A stretch of 39,691 nt of DNA from an uncultured Acidobacteriota bacterium (GTDB lineage Bacteria > Acidobacteriota > Thermoanaerobaculia > UBA5066): NCBI GenBank assembly GCA_903845115.1, contig CAIMWE010000034.1, positions 1 to 39,691 on the forward strand, in the 5' to 3' direction. The notes under the pieces were generated by a model. It saw only the letters and a program-made list of their open reading frames with translations, had not been told where the DNA came from and did no database searches. Shown piece after piece: positions 31,309-38,951 of this stretch. A program made the translations under genes and the position numbers. Position 1 is the stretch's first letter. Every line of letters begins with the position of its first letter.

Positions 31309-31314
31309 TAAACT
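31309..31314 (+). promoter_or_regulatory. -10-like box upstream of glcD
   Basis: TAAACT with a weak -35 candidate TTCGTC (31285-31290, 18-nt spacer). The start codon lies 23 nt downstream, behind an AGGGAGAG ribosome site, so this transcript would carry a short leader. Confidence 0.4.
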
Positions 31315-31337
31315 GGCGCGGAAGGGAGAGCGGGTCC

Positions 31338-32750
31338 GTGGATTCGTACCAGGGAGTTCCTCGCCAGCTGACGGCCGAAGAGCTGTCCGTCTTGGCCGGG
31401 ATCGTGGGCGAGGAGCATCTCGTGGTGCGGCGCGAGGACCTCGACGCCTACTCCCGGGACGGCACCGAGGGGCTTCAGGGCTGGCCTGCGGCCGTGGCCC
31501 GCCCTGCGTCGACGGCCGAGGTGGCGTCGCTCCTCGCCTTCTGCAACGGCCGGAGGATTCCGGTGACGGCGCAAGGGGGGCGCACCAGCCTCTCCGGGGG
31601 CGCGATCCCGGTCCTGGGGGGCGTGGCGCTCTCCCTGGGCCGCCTCGACCGGATCCTCGAGATCGACGAGGAGAACGGCGTCGCGGTCGTCGAGGCCGGC
31701 GTCATCACTCAGACGCTCCAGGAGGCGGTGGAGGCGCGCGGCCTCTACTACCCGCCCGACCCCGGGTCGAGGGGCTCGTGCACCATCGGCGGCAACATCG
31801 CGGAGAACGCGGGCGGTCCGCATTCCGCCAAGTACGGTGTCACCGGCCGCTGGGTCCTGGGAGTGGAGGCGGTCTTCGCCGGTGGGGCCGTCGTGGCGAC
31901 CGGGGGGAAGACCCGGAAGGACGTCGCCGGCTACGACCTGAACGGCCTCCTGGTCGGCAGCGAAGGGACGCTGGCGGTCGTCACGAAAGCCTGGCTCCGC
32001 CTGGTGCCCCGCCCCGCCGCTTACGGAACGCTGGTCGCGCCCTTCCTGACCCTCCAGGCGGCGGCGCACGCCGTCGTCGAGATCACCAGGCGGGGCCTCG
32101 TGCCGGCCGCACTGGAGTTCGTCGACAGGCCTGCCGTGGAAGTCTCCTCGGCGCGGAAGGGGGTCGGCGTCCCGTACCCCGAGGCGGAGGCGCGCCTCCT
32201 GGTCGAGTTCGACGGCGGGGGCGAAGCCGAGGTGGAACGGGACGTCCAGGCCGCCGGAGAGATCGCTCTCGACTGCGGCGCGATCGACGTCGTCCTGGCG
32301 ACCGACGAGCCCAAGAGGAGGCTCCTGTGGGAGGTGCGCCGCGGGATCGGCGACGCCGTCCGGGACCTCGGATCTTCCGTGGAGCTCGATCTCGCCGTGC
32401 CCCGCACGGAGCTGGTCGCCCTCGTCGAGGGAGTGCGCGCCGTCGCGAACGCCGCCGGCCTCCGAGTGGTCGTCTTCGGGCACGCGGCGGACGGGAACCT
32501 CCACGTCCACCTGTTCCACGAAGGGAAGCCGAAGGCCGACCCCGCCCGGTTCCAGGCGACGGTCGGCGCGGTCTACGCGGAGGCAATCCGGCTGGGGGGA
32601 ACGGTCACGGGGGAGCACGGGGTCGGGCTGACCTCGCGCGACTACCTGCCCCTGCTCCGTTCGCCCGCGTACCTCGGGATCTTGCGGGCGATCAAGTCGG
32701 CGCTCGACCCGAACGGAATCCTGAACCCGGGGAAGCTCCTCCTTTCCTGA
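31338..32750 (+). CDS. glcD: FAD-linked oxidase, glycolate/D-lactate dehydrogenase GlcD-like
   Basis: A 470-residue flavoprotein of the VAO/GlcD family that oxidises 2-hydroxy acids. Residues ~45-220 form the FAD-binding domain (VTAQGGRTSLSGGAIP, SRGSCTIGGNIAENAGG and LNGLLVGSEGTLAVVTKAWL). The C-terminal FAD-oxidase domain ends with the metal and substrate motif FGHAADGNLHVHLF and GEHGVGLTSRDYL. The start is GTG at 31338 with AGGGAGAG upstream. No GlcE or GlcF partner follows; instead gatB is 67 bp downstream. It could use D-lactate, glycolate or another 2-hydroxy acid. Confidence 0.92.
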   Translation: MDSYQGVPRQLTAEELSVLAGIVGEEHLVVRREDLDAYSRDGTEGLQGWPAAVARPASTAEVASLLAFCNGRRIPVTAQGGRTSLSGGAIPVLGGVALSLGRLDRILEIDEENGVAVVEAGVITQTLQEAVEARGLYYPPDPGSRGSCTIGGNIAENAGGPHSAKYGVTGRWVLGVEAVFAGGAVVATGGKTRKDVAGYDLNGLLVGSEGTLAVVTKAWLRLVPRPAAYGTLVAPFLTLQAAAHAVVEITRRGLVPAALEFVDRPAVEVSSARKGVGVPYPEAEARLLVEFDGGGEAEVERDVQAAGEIALDCGAIDVVLATDEPKRRLLWEVRRGIGDAVRDLGSSVELDLAVPRTELVALVEGVRAVANAAGLRVVVFGHAADGNLHVHLFHEGKPKADPARFQATVGAVYAEAIRLGGTVTGEHGVGLTSRDYLPLLRSPAYLGILRAIKSALDPNGILNPGKLLLS

Positions 32751-32817
32751 CGCAATGCCCGACGCCGCCCGTTCCCCGGACGACGGTCCCCGGAACGATC
32801 CGGGTAGACTCCGAGGG

Positions 32818-34278
32818 ATGGCGCTTTCCGACTACGAACCGGTCATCGGCCTGGAGGTCCACTGCCAGCTCAAGACGCGGACGAAGTCGTTCTGCGCCTG
32901 CCCGGTGGTCTTCGGGGCCCCTCCGAACAGCGCGGTCTGTCCGGTTTGCCTGGGCTACCCGGGCGTCCTCCCGGTCCTGAACCGCGAGATGGTGACCCTG
33001 GCGATGCGCGTCGCGCTCGCGACCGGCAGCGAGATCCAGGAGCGGTCGGTGTTCGCCCGCAAGAACTACTTCTATCCCGACCTCCCCAAGGGATACCAGA
33101 TCTCGCAGCTCGACCGGCCGCTGGCCGTGGGGGGGCACGTCCCGGTCCGGACCTCGGGAGGGGAGCGGCCGATCCGCCTGTCGCGGATCCACCTCGAGGA
33201 GGACGCCGGGAAGCTGATGCACGAGTTTCCCTGGGACGACGTTCCGACCGGAGCCTCGCTCGTCGACCTGAACCGCGCCGGCACGCCTCTGATCGAGATC
33301 GTCTCGGAGCCCGAGATTCGCTCCGGGGACGAGGCCTGGGACTACCTGAACCGGCTGCGCCGCATCGTGCGATACGTCGACGCCTCGGACGGCAACATGG
33401 AGGAGGGCTCGCTCCGCTGTGACGCGAACGTCTCCGTCCGCCGGAAGGGGGCGGTCCCGCTCGGGACCAAGGTCGAGGTCAAGAACCTCAACTCGATCAA
33501 CCACGTCAGGAAGGCGATCGAGCACGAGGTCGAGCGGCAGGCCGGGACGCTCGACCGCGGGGGAGCCGTCGTCCAGGAGACGCGCCTGTGGCACCCGGAG
33601 ACCGGCACCACGCGGCCGATGCGCTCGAAGGAAGAGGCGATGGACTATCGCTACTTCCCCGATCCGGACCTCGGCACCCTCGAGGTCGACGGCGAATGGA
33701 AGCAGGGCGTCGCCGAAAGCATGCCGGAGCTGCCGGACGCCCGCGTCGCCCGTCTCGTCCTGCAGTACGGGCTTCCCCTGGCGGACGCCGACACGATCTG
33801 CCTCTCGCGTCCGCTCGCGGACTGGTTCGAGGCCGCCGCCCTGGCCCACCCCTCGAACCCGAAGGGGGTCGCGAACTGGCTCCTCTCGGAGCTCCTCTCC
33901 CGGATCGGGGACGCCGACCGGCAGGCCGGCCGTGTCCCGCTCGCTCCGGCGGCGCTCGCGCGCCTGGTGGCCCGCATCGACGACGGGACGATCTCGGGAA
34001 AGATCGGCAAGGAGCTGCTGCCGCTCCTGATCGACTCCGGCAAGGACCCCGACGAGCTGATCCGGGAGAAGGGCCTCGTCCAGGTGACGGACGAGGGGGA
34101 GATCCGCGGCGTCGTCGAGGGCGTGGTCGGGGCGAACCCCCAGCAGGCCGCGGCCTTCCGGGCGGGCAAGACGCAGGCGCTCGGCTGGTTCGTCGGCCAG
34201 GTGATGAAGGCCTCGGGCGGGAAGGCCAACCCGGCGATCGTGAACCGCCTTCTCAAGGAGCGCCTGGAGCAAGGCTGA
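32818..34278 (+). CDS. gatB: aspartyl/glutamyl-tRNA(Asn/Gln) amidotransferase subunit B
   Basis: Subunit B of GatCAB, which converts Glu-tRNA(Gln) or Asp-tRNA(Asn) to the amide forms. The 486-residue protein begins with EPVIGLEVHCQLKT and has the zinc cysteines in FCACPVVFG and VCPVCLGYPG. FYPDLPKGYQISQ and DGNMEEGSLRCDANVSVR are the kinase-site phrases, and a YqeY-like tail (AFRAGKTQALGWFVGQVMKA) ends it. The start at 32818 is chosen because the family begins there; an ATG at 32755 would add 21 unsupported residues. gatA and gatC are not adjacent. ftsE follows after 1 bp. Confidence 0.95.
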   Translation: MALSDYEPVIGLEVHCQLKTRTKSFCACPVVFGAPPNSAVCPVCLGYPGVLPVLNREMVTLAMRVALATGSEIQERSVFARKNYFYPDLPKGYQISQLDRPLAVGGHVPVRTSGGERPIRLSRIHLEEDAGKLMHEFPWDDVPTGASLVDLNRAGTPLIEIVSEPEIRSGDEAWDYLNRLRRIVRYVDASDGNMEEGSLRCDANVSVRRKGAVPLGTKVEVKNLNSINHVRKAIEHEVERQAGTLDRGGAVVQETRLWHPETGTTRPMRSKEEAMDYRYFPDPDLGTLEVDGEWKQGVAESMPELPDARVARLVLQYGLPLADADTICLSRPLADWFEAAALAHPSNPKGVANWLLSELLSRIGDADRQAGRVPLAPAALARLVARIDDGTISGKIGKELLPLLIDSGKDPDELIREKGLVQVTDEGEIRGVVEGVVGANPQQAAAFRAGKTQALGWFVGQVMKASGGKANPAIVNRLLKERLEQG

Positions 34279-34279
34279 C

Positions 34280-35005
34280 TTGATCGAGCTGTACCACGTC
34301 CAGAAGGATTTCCGCGGGAAGCGGGTCCTCCGGGACGTTTCGTTCCAGATGTCGCGGGGCGACTTCGTGTTCCTGACCGGGCCGTCCGGAGCGGGCAAGA
34401 CGACGCTGCTCAAGCTCCTGTTCCGGGCCGAGCAGCCGTCCGACGGGCAGATCCTCGTCAACGGCATGAACGTCGGAGCGATGCCCCCGAGCCGCATCCC
34501 GGAGCTGCGCCGGACGATGGGGATCGTCTTCCAGGACTACAAGCTCCTGCCGACCCGCACGGTCTTCGAGAACGTCTCCTTCGTCCTGAAGTTCCTCGGA
34601 GTGCCGACCCAGGAGCGGAAGAGGCGCGCGTACCAGACGCTCCGGATGGTGGAGCTTCACCACCGGCTCTCGGCCTTTCCCGAGGAGCTTTCGGGCGGCG
34701 AGCAACAGCGGGTCGCCCTGGCGCGCGCGCTCATCAACGAGCCCGAGCTCCTGATCGCCGACGAGCCGACCGGGAACCTCGACCGCCGTCTGGCCGAAGA
34801 GGTGATGAAGCTCTTCACGGCGATCAACGTGCGGGGGACGACCGTTCTGCTCGCCACGCACGACCAGGACCTCATCCGCGGCTCGGGCCGGCGCTGCCTC
34901 ACCCTGGACCGCGGACGGGTGCTGGAGGGGCTGGTCGAGCCGTCGGCCCCGCCTCCGGCGGCGCTCCTCGAAAGAGGCGGACCGCTGGCCGAGGGGGAAC
35001 CGTGA
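34280..35005 (+). CDS. ftsE: cell-division ATP-binding protein FtsE
   Basis: ABC ATPase that drives FtsX and so controls peptidoglycan hydrolases at the division site. The 241-residue protein has Walker A GPSGAGKTTLL, Q loop IVFQDYKLLP, signature ELSGGEQQRVALARAL, Walker B LLIADEPTGNLD and H loop LLATHDQDLI. It has a ~20-residue Pro-rich C-terminal extension beyond the usual end. The start is TTG at 34280, one base after the gatB stop, and the stop overlaps the ftsX GTG. Translation of gatB, ftsE and ftsX is therefore probably coupled. Confidence 0.96.
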   Translation: MIELYHVQKDFRGKRVLRDVSFQMSRGDFVFLTGPSGAGKTTLLKLLFRAEQPSDGQILVNGMNVGAMPPSRIPELRRTMGIVFQDYKLLPTRTVFENVSFVLKFLGVPTQERKRRAYQTLRMVELHHRLSAFPEELSGGEQQRVALARALINEPELLIADEPTGNLDRRLAEEVMKLFTAINVRGTTVLLATHDQDLIRGSGRRCLTLDRGRVLEGLVEPSAPPPAALLERGGPLAEGEP

Positions 35006-35913
35006 GCGGCCGGCGCACGTCGGCTCTCACGGCCCTGCTCGACGAGGCCGCTCAGGGGCTCTGGCGGGCCCGCCGCATGACGGTGGTCTCGGTCCTCCAG
35101 ATCGCGGTGTCGGTCTTCCTCGTGGGAGTCTTCTTCCTGACCGCCGAGAACCTCCGCGGCATCGTCGAGACGGTGAAGGACGAGACGGCGGTGACGGTCT
35201 TCCTGAAGGCGGCGGCCAGCGAGGAGGAGAAGGCGGAGATCGAGAGGCTCGCCATGGAGTCGCGGCTGGTGGCGCGCTCCCGCCGGGTCTCCACCCAGGA
35301 AGCGGGGGCACGCTTCGCGGCGACCTGGCAGTCGCTCGCCCGGGCCTCTTCCTCGCTCGCGTCGAGCCCTTTCCCGGAGACGATCGAGCTCGACCTCCTC
35401 CCGGACGCGACCCGGTCCGAGGCGCTCCCGGGTTTCCTCTCCCTTCTCGCGGCGCGGAAGGGCGCCGACGACGTCCAGTTCGACGTCGACTGGATCCGGC
35501 GGCTCCGCGGCGCGGTCGCGCTGATCGCGGTGTGGGGGGGGGCGGTCGGGTTCTTCCTGGCCCTGGGAGCGGTCTTCACGATCGCGAACGTGGTCCGTCT
35601 GACCATCCTCCTGCACCGCGACGAGATCGACATCCTCCGCCTCGTGGGCGCTCCGGAGTACCTGATCCGGGGTCCCTTCCTGATCGGGGGGCTGGCGCAG
35701 GGTTTTCTCGGCGGCACGCTCGCCGTCGGCGTCCTCTACCTCGCCTTCCGCGGCGTCCTGAGATACGTGTCCGCGACCCACAACGTCCTGATCGGCGCCT
35801 TCATCGTGCGATTCCTCCCCCCTTCGGCGTGCGCCCTCCTCGTGGTCGGCGGGCTGCTGGCCGGGGTGATCGGCGGGTCGATCGCGGTGAGGAAGAAGCA
35901 CCTCCAGGCGTGA
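35002..35913 (+). CDS. ftsX: cell-division membrane protein FtsX
   Basis: Membrane partner of FtsE. The 303-residue protein shows the FtsX layout: a cytoplasmic N-terminus, a first helix (VLQIAVSVFLVGVFFLTAE), an extracytoplasmic domain of ~130 residues with the ExVTVFLK-like strand, and three further helices (IAVWGGAVGFFLALGAVF, GGLAQGFLGGTLAVGVLYLA and LLVVGGLLAGVIGGSIA). The loop LHRDEIDILRLVGAPEYLIR between helices is the conserved coupling segment for FtsE. The start is a GTG overlapping the ftsE stop. The gene converges on the AI-2E-type transporter with 34 bp between, and no clear terminator is seen. Confidence 0.95.
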   Translation: MSGRRTSALTALLDEAAQGLWRARRMTVVSVLQIAVSVFLVGVFFLTAENLRGIVETVKDETAVTVFLKAAASEEEKAEIERLAMESRLVARSRRVSTQEAGARFAATWQSLARASSSLASSPFPETIELDLLPDATRSEALPGFLSLLAARKGADDVQFDVDWIRRLRGAVALIAVWGGAVGFFLALGAVFTIANVVRLTILLHRDEIDILRLVGAPEYLIRGPFLIGGLAQGFLGGTLAVGVLYLAFRGVLRYVSATHNVLIGAFIVRFLPPSACALLVVGGLLAGVIGGSIAVRKKHLQA

Positions 35914-35947
35914 TCCGGAGGGCCGGCGACCGAAAGAAACGTGGCCG

Positions 35948-37084
35948 TCAGGCCGCCGCCGTCGAGTCGTCCTGGTTCGTCCGGAGCGGGTCGGGCGTGG
36001 GATCCCCGAGCAGCGCCGCCCAGGGGGCGAGACGGTCGTACCGCTCGGCCACGACCTTGAGCGTGGCGGTGAGGGGCACCGCCAGGATGGCGCCGGGGAC
36101 GCCCCAGAGGATGCTCCAGAAGATGAAGGCGATGAGTACCGCCAGCGGGTGGAGCCGGACGCGCCCCCCCACGATGAACGGCGTGAGGACGTTCCCCTCG
36201 AGGAACTGGACGGCCGAGTAGAAGACGACCACCTTCACGGCGAGCGAGGGGCTCTCGCCGGAGAGGATCGCCACGACGAAGGCCGGCGCGGTCGCGACGA
36301 TCACCCCGACGTAGGGAAGGAGGACGCAGAGTCCCGCGAGCGGGCCGAGCACGTAGCTGTACGGGACCTTCAGGACGAGCAGGCCGGCGGTCATGACGCA
36401 GGACGTGATGAGGACGACGAAGAGCTCGCCGACGACGTACCCGGAGAGCACGCGCGTGACGCTCTCGGCGAAGTCGCTGGCGGCGCGCCCCCCCCGGCGC
36501 CGGAGGATGCGGGTCAGCGCTCCGGCGTACTTCTCACGGTCCTTCAGCATGAAGAAGGCCAGCATCGGGACGGCCGACGCATAGACGAGCAGGGAGACGA
36601 GCGTGCGGACCTGCAGCGCGACCCGGGAGATCGAGTCGATCGCGCGTTCCTCGAGCTTCACCGCACGGACCGACTGGTCGGTCTCCGGCAGCAGCCGCTT
36701 CGTGTGCTCCTCCAGCTTCGCGAAGAGTCCCTGGGCCCTCACCGTGAGCGCCCGGATCTTCGTCTCGTACCCGGGCCAGTCCCGCGAGAACGCCTCCGCC
36801 TGCTCGAGCGCGTTGAAGACGAAGAAGACGAGCAGCGCGAACAGGAGGGCGAGGATGACGAGGATCGCGATGAACCTCGGCAGCCGCACCTTCTCCAGGA
36901 GCTCGACGAACGGAAGGATCGCGAAGGAGAGGAAGAGGGCGAAGAAGAACGTGACGAACAGGATCTTCCCCGCCCAGAGGAGTCCGATCGCCGCTGCGGC
37001 CGCGAGGATGGCAAGGGGACGGGAATGAAAAACCCCGCCAGCAGCGGGGTTCGCACCGGTCTGGAAGACACCGCTCGTCGTCAA
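35948..37084 (-). CDS. AI-2E family transporter (PerM/YdiK-like)
   Basis: A 378-residue integral membrane protein with about eight hydrophobic segments. Examples are LAILAAAAAIGLLWAGKILF, FIAILVILALLFALLVFFVF and LVSLLVYASAVPMLAFFMLK, with the family core YVLGPLAGLCVLLPYVGVIV and GVPGAILAVPLTATLKV. The family includes exporters of AI-2 and Na+/H+ antiporters, so the substrate is unknown. The best available start is a TTG at 37084 with no clear ribosome site. An intrinsic-terminator-like hairpin lies inside codons ~12-20, just before the first helix, and no later ATG, GTG or TTG fits. Expression may thus be attenuated or the true start unusual. Confidence 0.85.
   Translation of the reverse strand: MTTSGVFQTGANPAAGGVFHSRPLAILAAAAAIGLLWAGKILFVTFFFALFLSFAILPFVELLEKVRLPRFIAILVILALLFALLVFFVFNALEQAEAFSRDWPGYETKIRALTVRAQGLFAKLEEHTKRLLPETDQSVRAVKLEERAIDSISRVALQVRTLVSLLVYASAVPMLAFFMLKDREKYAGALTRILRRRGGRAASDFAESVTRVLSGYVVGELFVVLITSCVMTAGLLVLKVPYSYVLGPLAGLCVLLPYVGVIVATAPAFVVAILSGESPSLAVKVVVFYSAVQFLEGNVLTPFIVGGRVRLHPLAVLIAFIFWSILWGVPGAILAVPLTATLKVVAERYDRLAPWAALLGDPTPDPLRTNQDDSTAAA
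37026..37051 (-). terminator. terminator-like hairpin inside the 5' coding region of the AI-2E transporter
   Basis: On the minus strand AACCCCGC and GCGGGGTT form an 8-bp perfect stem with loop TGCTG, followed by a run of T. The hairpin falls about 33 nt into the predicted coding region. It could be a second terminator for the OmpA-like transcript or an attenuator. Confidence 0.7.
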
Positions 37085-37110
37085 CGGTCCCAGTCTACCG
37101 GAAGAGCGGC

Positions 37111-37147
37111 GAGAAAAGGCCGGTCGCGCTTGCGGGCTGGCCGGCCT
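37111..37147 (-). terminator. intrinsic terminator of the OmpA-like gene
   Basis: A 7-bp stem (37117-37123 with 37141-37147, AGGCCGG/CCGGCCT) with a 17-nt loop is followed on the minus strand by TTTTCTC. It lies 13 nt after the OmpA-like stop. Confidence 0.65.
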
Positions 37148-37160
37148 CCCGGAAAGGCTC

Positions 37161-38528
37161 CTATGGGAACGTGACCGAAACGACGGCGCGCCGGTTCCGG
37201 GTGGCGTCGGTGCCGACCCCCGAGTCGCCGTTCGACTCGGTCCGGATCCTCGAGCCGTCGATCCCGTGCCGCTTCACGAGGTAGTCCTTGGCCGCCTCGG
37301 CGCGAGCGAGCCCCATCTTGACGTGGTCGCCGCCCTTCTCCTTCGGGTCGGCGTTGCCGACGACAGAGCAGGTCGCGGAGAGGTTGTTCTTCAGCCGCAG
37401 GGCGACGCCGTCGAGGATGGCCTTGGCGATGTTGGTGAGCCGGCTCTTCGCGGAGTCGAACAGGATCTCGTCGGTGGTCGACGTCTCCCCCTTCGGGGCG
37501 GGGGGGGCTGCCACGGGGGCGGGCGCGGCTCCCGGCTCCGCGGGGGCTGGCGCCGGGGAAGGCTGGGCGAGAGCGGGAGCCGTGGCCGGCTCGGGCTCCG
37601 GGGCCGTCGCGGGCACCCTCGGGGCTGCCGCCGGCGAAGGCTGCGGCATGAAGGCCAGCTGGACGAGGCCCCCGATCGGCGTCGGGGAGGTGCCGTACTT
37701 GGTCCACTGGTCGATGTTGGCGCGAACCGCCGCCGAAGCGACGAACCCGCTCTTGCCGAAAGCCACCCGTCCGCCCAGGGCCACCTCGGAGTAATCCATC
37801 GGCTTCGAGTCCCCGCCGTCGTAGTGGACCCGATTCACCTCGGCGATTCCCCGGAAGACCTCGGGCACGATGGGCACGTTCACGCCCAGGCCGAAGGTCA
37901 CCTGGTTCGCCACCCGGAAGGTGTCGGTCGGGGCGGGGAGATACCAGGCGACGCCGAAGGTCAGCACCTTGTAGTTCAGGCTCATCCCTAGGTCCCAGTC
38001 GGTCCTGCTGGTGGAGAGAGCGCTGGCGTCGTTCTTGGACTGGGTCGGGATCCACATTCCGCCGGTCAGGACCAGCTTCACCTGCTCCGTGTTGGGGTTG
38101 ACGAGGAGCTTCGTCCCGATCCGGACCTTGTCCGACTCGTCGTGCTTCACTTCCCCGGTCCGGTCGAACGCGTTGATGATCCCCGACCAGGGGCGGGCGT
38201 CGGCCGAGTAGGCCCGCATGCCGAACGAAACCGACGCCTCCATGTTGGGGATGAGGCCGAATCCGATCGTCATCCCGAGCTTGCTGGTCGAGTAGCGAAG
38301 CGGGTCGTCCGCCCCGGCCGGGTAGGCGAGGGAGGGGGCCGACGTCAGCGACTGAAGGTCGTAGGCCAGGCCGAAGGAGAACTGCCCCTGGGGCAGGAAC
38401 TCGGCGTTCGACAGCGCGAAGAGGCCGGTGGCGCCGTTCAGCGAAGGAGCCACCTGTGCGAAGAGGCTGGGCGCGGCCAGAATGGTCAGGATCAGTGCGG
38501 TCAGGAGTCCGGTCCGCATCCGTCGCAT
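37161..38528 (-). CDS. OmpA-family outer-membrane protein
   Basis: A 455-residue envelope protein. A signal peptide (LLTALILTILAAPSLFAQ) is followed by residues ~28-280 with alternating beta strands, suggesting a barrel or porin-like domain. Residues ~285-340 are a Pro/Ala-rich linker and ~345-455 are an OmpA-type peptidoglycan-binding domain: ILFDSAKSRLTNIAKAILDG, the arginine in LARAEAAKDYLVKRHGI, and TRNRRAVVSVTFP. The usual Asp of the TD-x-x-G motif reads GNADPKEKG, a slight change. The start has a strong AAAAGGAGA ribosome site and a clear promoter, so high expression is likely. A terminator follows. Confidence 0.9.
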   Translation of the reverse strand: MRRMRTGLLTALILTILAAPSLFAQVAPSLNGATGLFALSNAEFLPQGQFSFGLAYDLQSLTSAPSLAYPAGADDPLRYSTSKLGMTIGFGLIPNMEASVSFGMRAYSADARPWSGIINAFDRTGEVKHDESDKVRIGTKLLVNPNTEQVKLVLTGGMWIPTQSKNDASALSTSRTDWDLGMSLNYKVLTFGVAWYLPAPTDTFRVANQVTFGLGVNVPIVPEVFRGIAEVNRVHYDGGDSKPMDYSEVALGGRVAFGKSGFVASAAVRANIDQWTKYGTSPTPIGGLVQLAFMPQPSPAAAPRVPATAPEPEPATAPALAQPSPAPAPAEPGAAPAPVAAPPAPKGETSTTDEILFDSAKSRLTNIAKAILDGVALRLKNNLSATCSVVGNADPKEKGGDHVKMGLARAEAAKDYLVKRHGIDGSRIRTESNGDSGVGTDATRNRRAVVSVTFP

Positions 38529-38643
38529 CGAATCTCCTTTTCATTCCTCGATCGGGGGTCTTCCGGTCGAAGGGCTCCGGGTCGGTCCAGATCTTCCCGA
38601 GGACCGGTCCGGACCGGGTTGCGATTCGGGAACTTTTCAAGTC

Positions 38644-38672
38644 AGTCTAGCGCGCCAAGTCCCGCAAGCCAA
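38644..38672 (-). promoter_or_regulatory. sigma-70-like promoter of the OmpA-like gene
   Basis: TTGGCT, a 17-nt spacer and TAGACT on the minus strand. The leader would be ~110 nt and end at a strong ribosome site, unlike the leaderless pattern of many neighbours. Confidence 0.65.
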
Positions 38673-38747
38673 GTCAATTGAGCCTTTGCCTCGAAGGACG
38701 GTAGACGCGGCGGCCGAGGACCGGACCGAATTCGCAGGGTCGCATTT

Positions 38748-38795
38748 CGCGTGGAGGGGTCGGAGCGGAGCGACGAGGGGCACCCGGCGCCGGGT
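38748..38795. repeat. 48-bp direct repeat, copy 1
   Basis: Identical over 48 bp to the segment at 38836-38883 (88-bp offset). It begins CGCGTGGAGGGGTCGG and ends GGCGCCGGGT. It contains only a partly preserved right arm of the palindrome found complete in copy 2. The sequence is non-coding and is probably a dispersed repeat. Confidence 0.85.
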
Positions 38796-38835
38796 TCCCG
38801 AAAGGCCACGAAGGAAGCGGCGTCAATGCTCCGGA

Positions 38836-38889
38836 CGCGTGGAGGGGTCGGAGCGGAGCGACGAGGGGCACCCGGCGCCGGGTGCCCCT
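38836..38889. repeat. 48-bp direct repeat, copy 2, with a 26-bp palindrome at its right end
   Basis: The second identical 48-bp copy (38836-38883) runs into a perfect 26-bp palindrome at 38864-38889, centred on GGC/GCC. Both copies lie in the gap between the OmpA-like promoter and the DUF4388 gene. Confidence 0.85.
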
Positions 38890-38903
38890 GTCAACGACGT
38901 CGC

Positions 38904-38951
38904 GAGTCCTCTCCTGTAGCTTCGCCGCGGCGAAGCTACAGGAGAGGACTC
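38904..38951. repeat. 48-bp perfect palindrome across a stop codon
   Basis: Two 24-bp arms meet without a spacer at CCG/CGG. The left half starts GAGTCCTCTCCTGTAG and the right half ends CTACAGGAGAGGACTC. The right arm contains the last codons and the stop (38936-38938) of the DUF4388 gene on the minus strand. No T tract follows, so it is not a standard intrinsic terminator. Confidence 0.9.
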
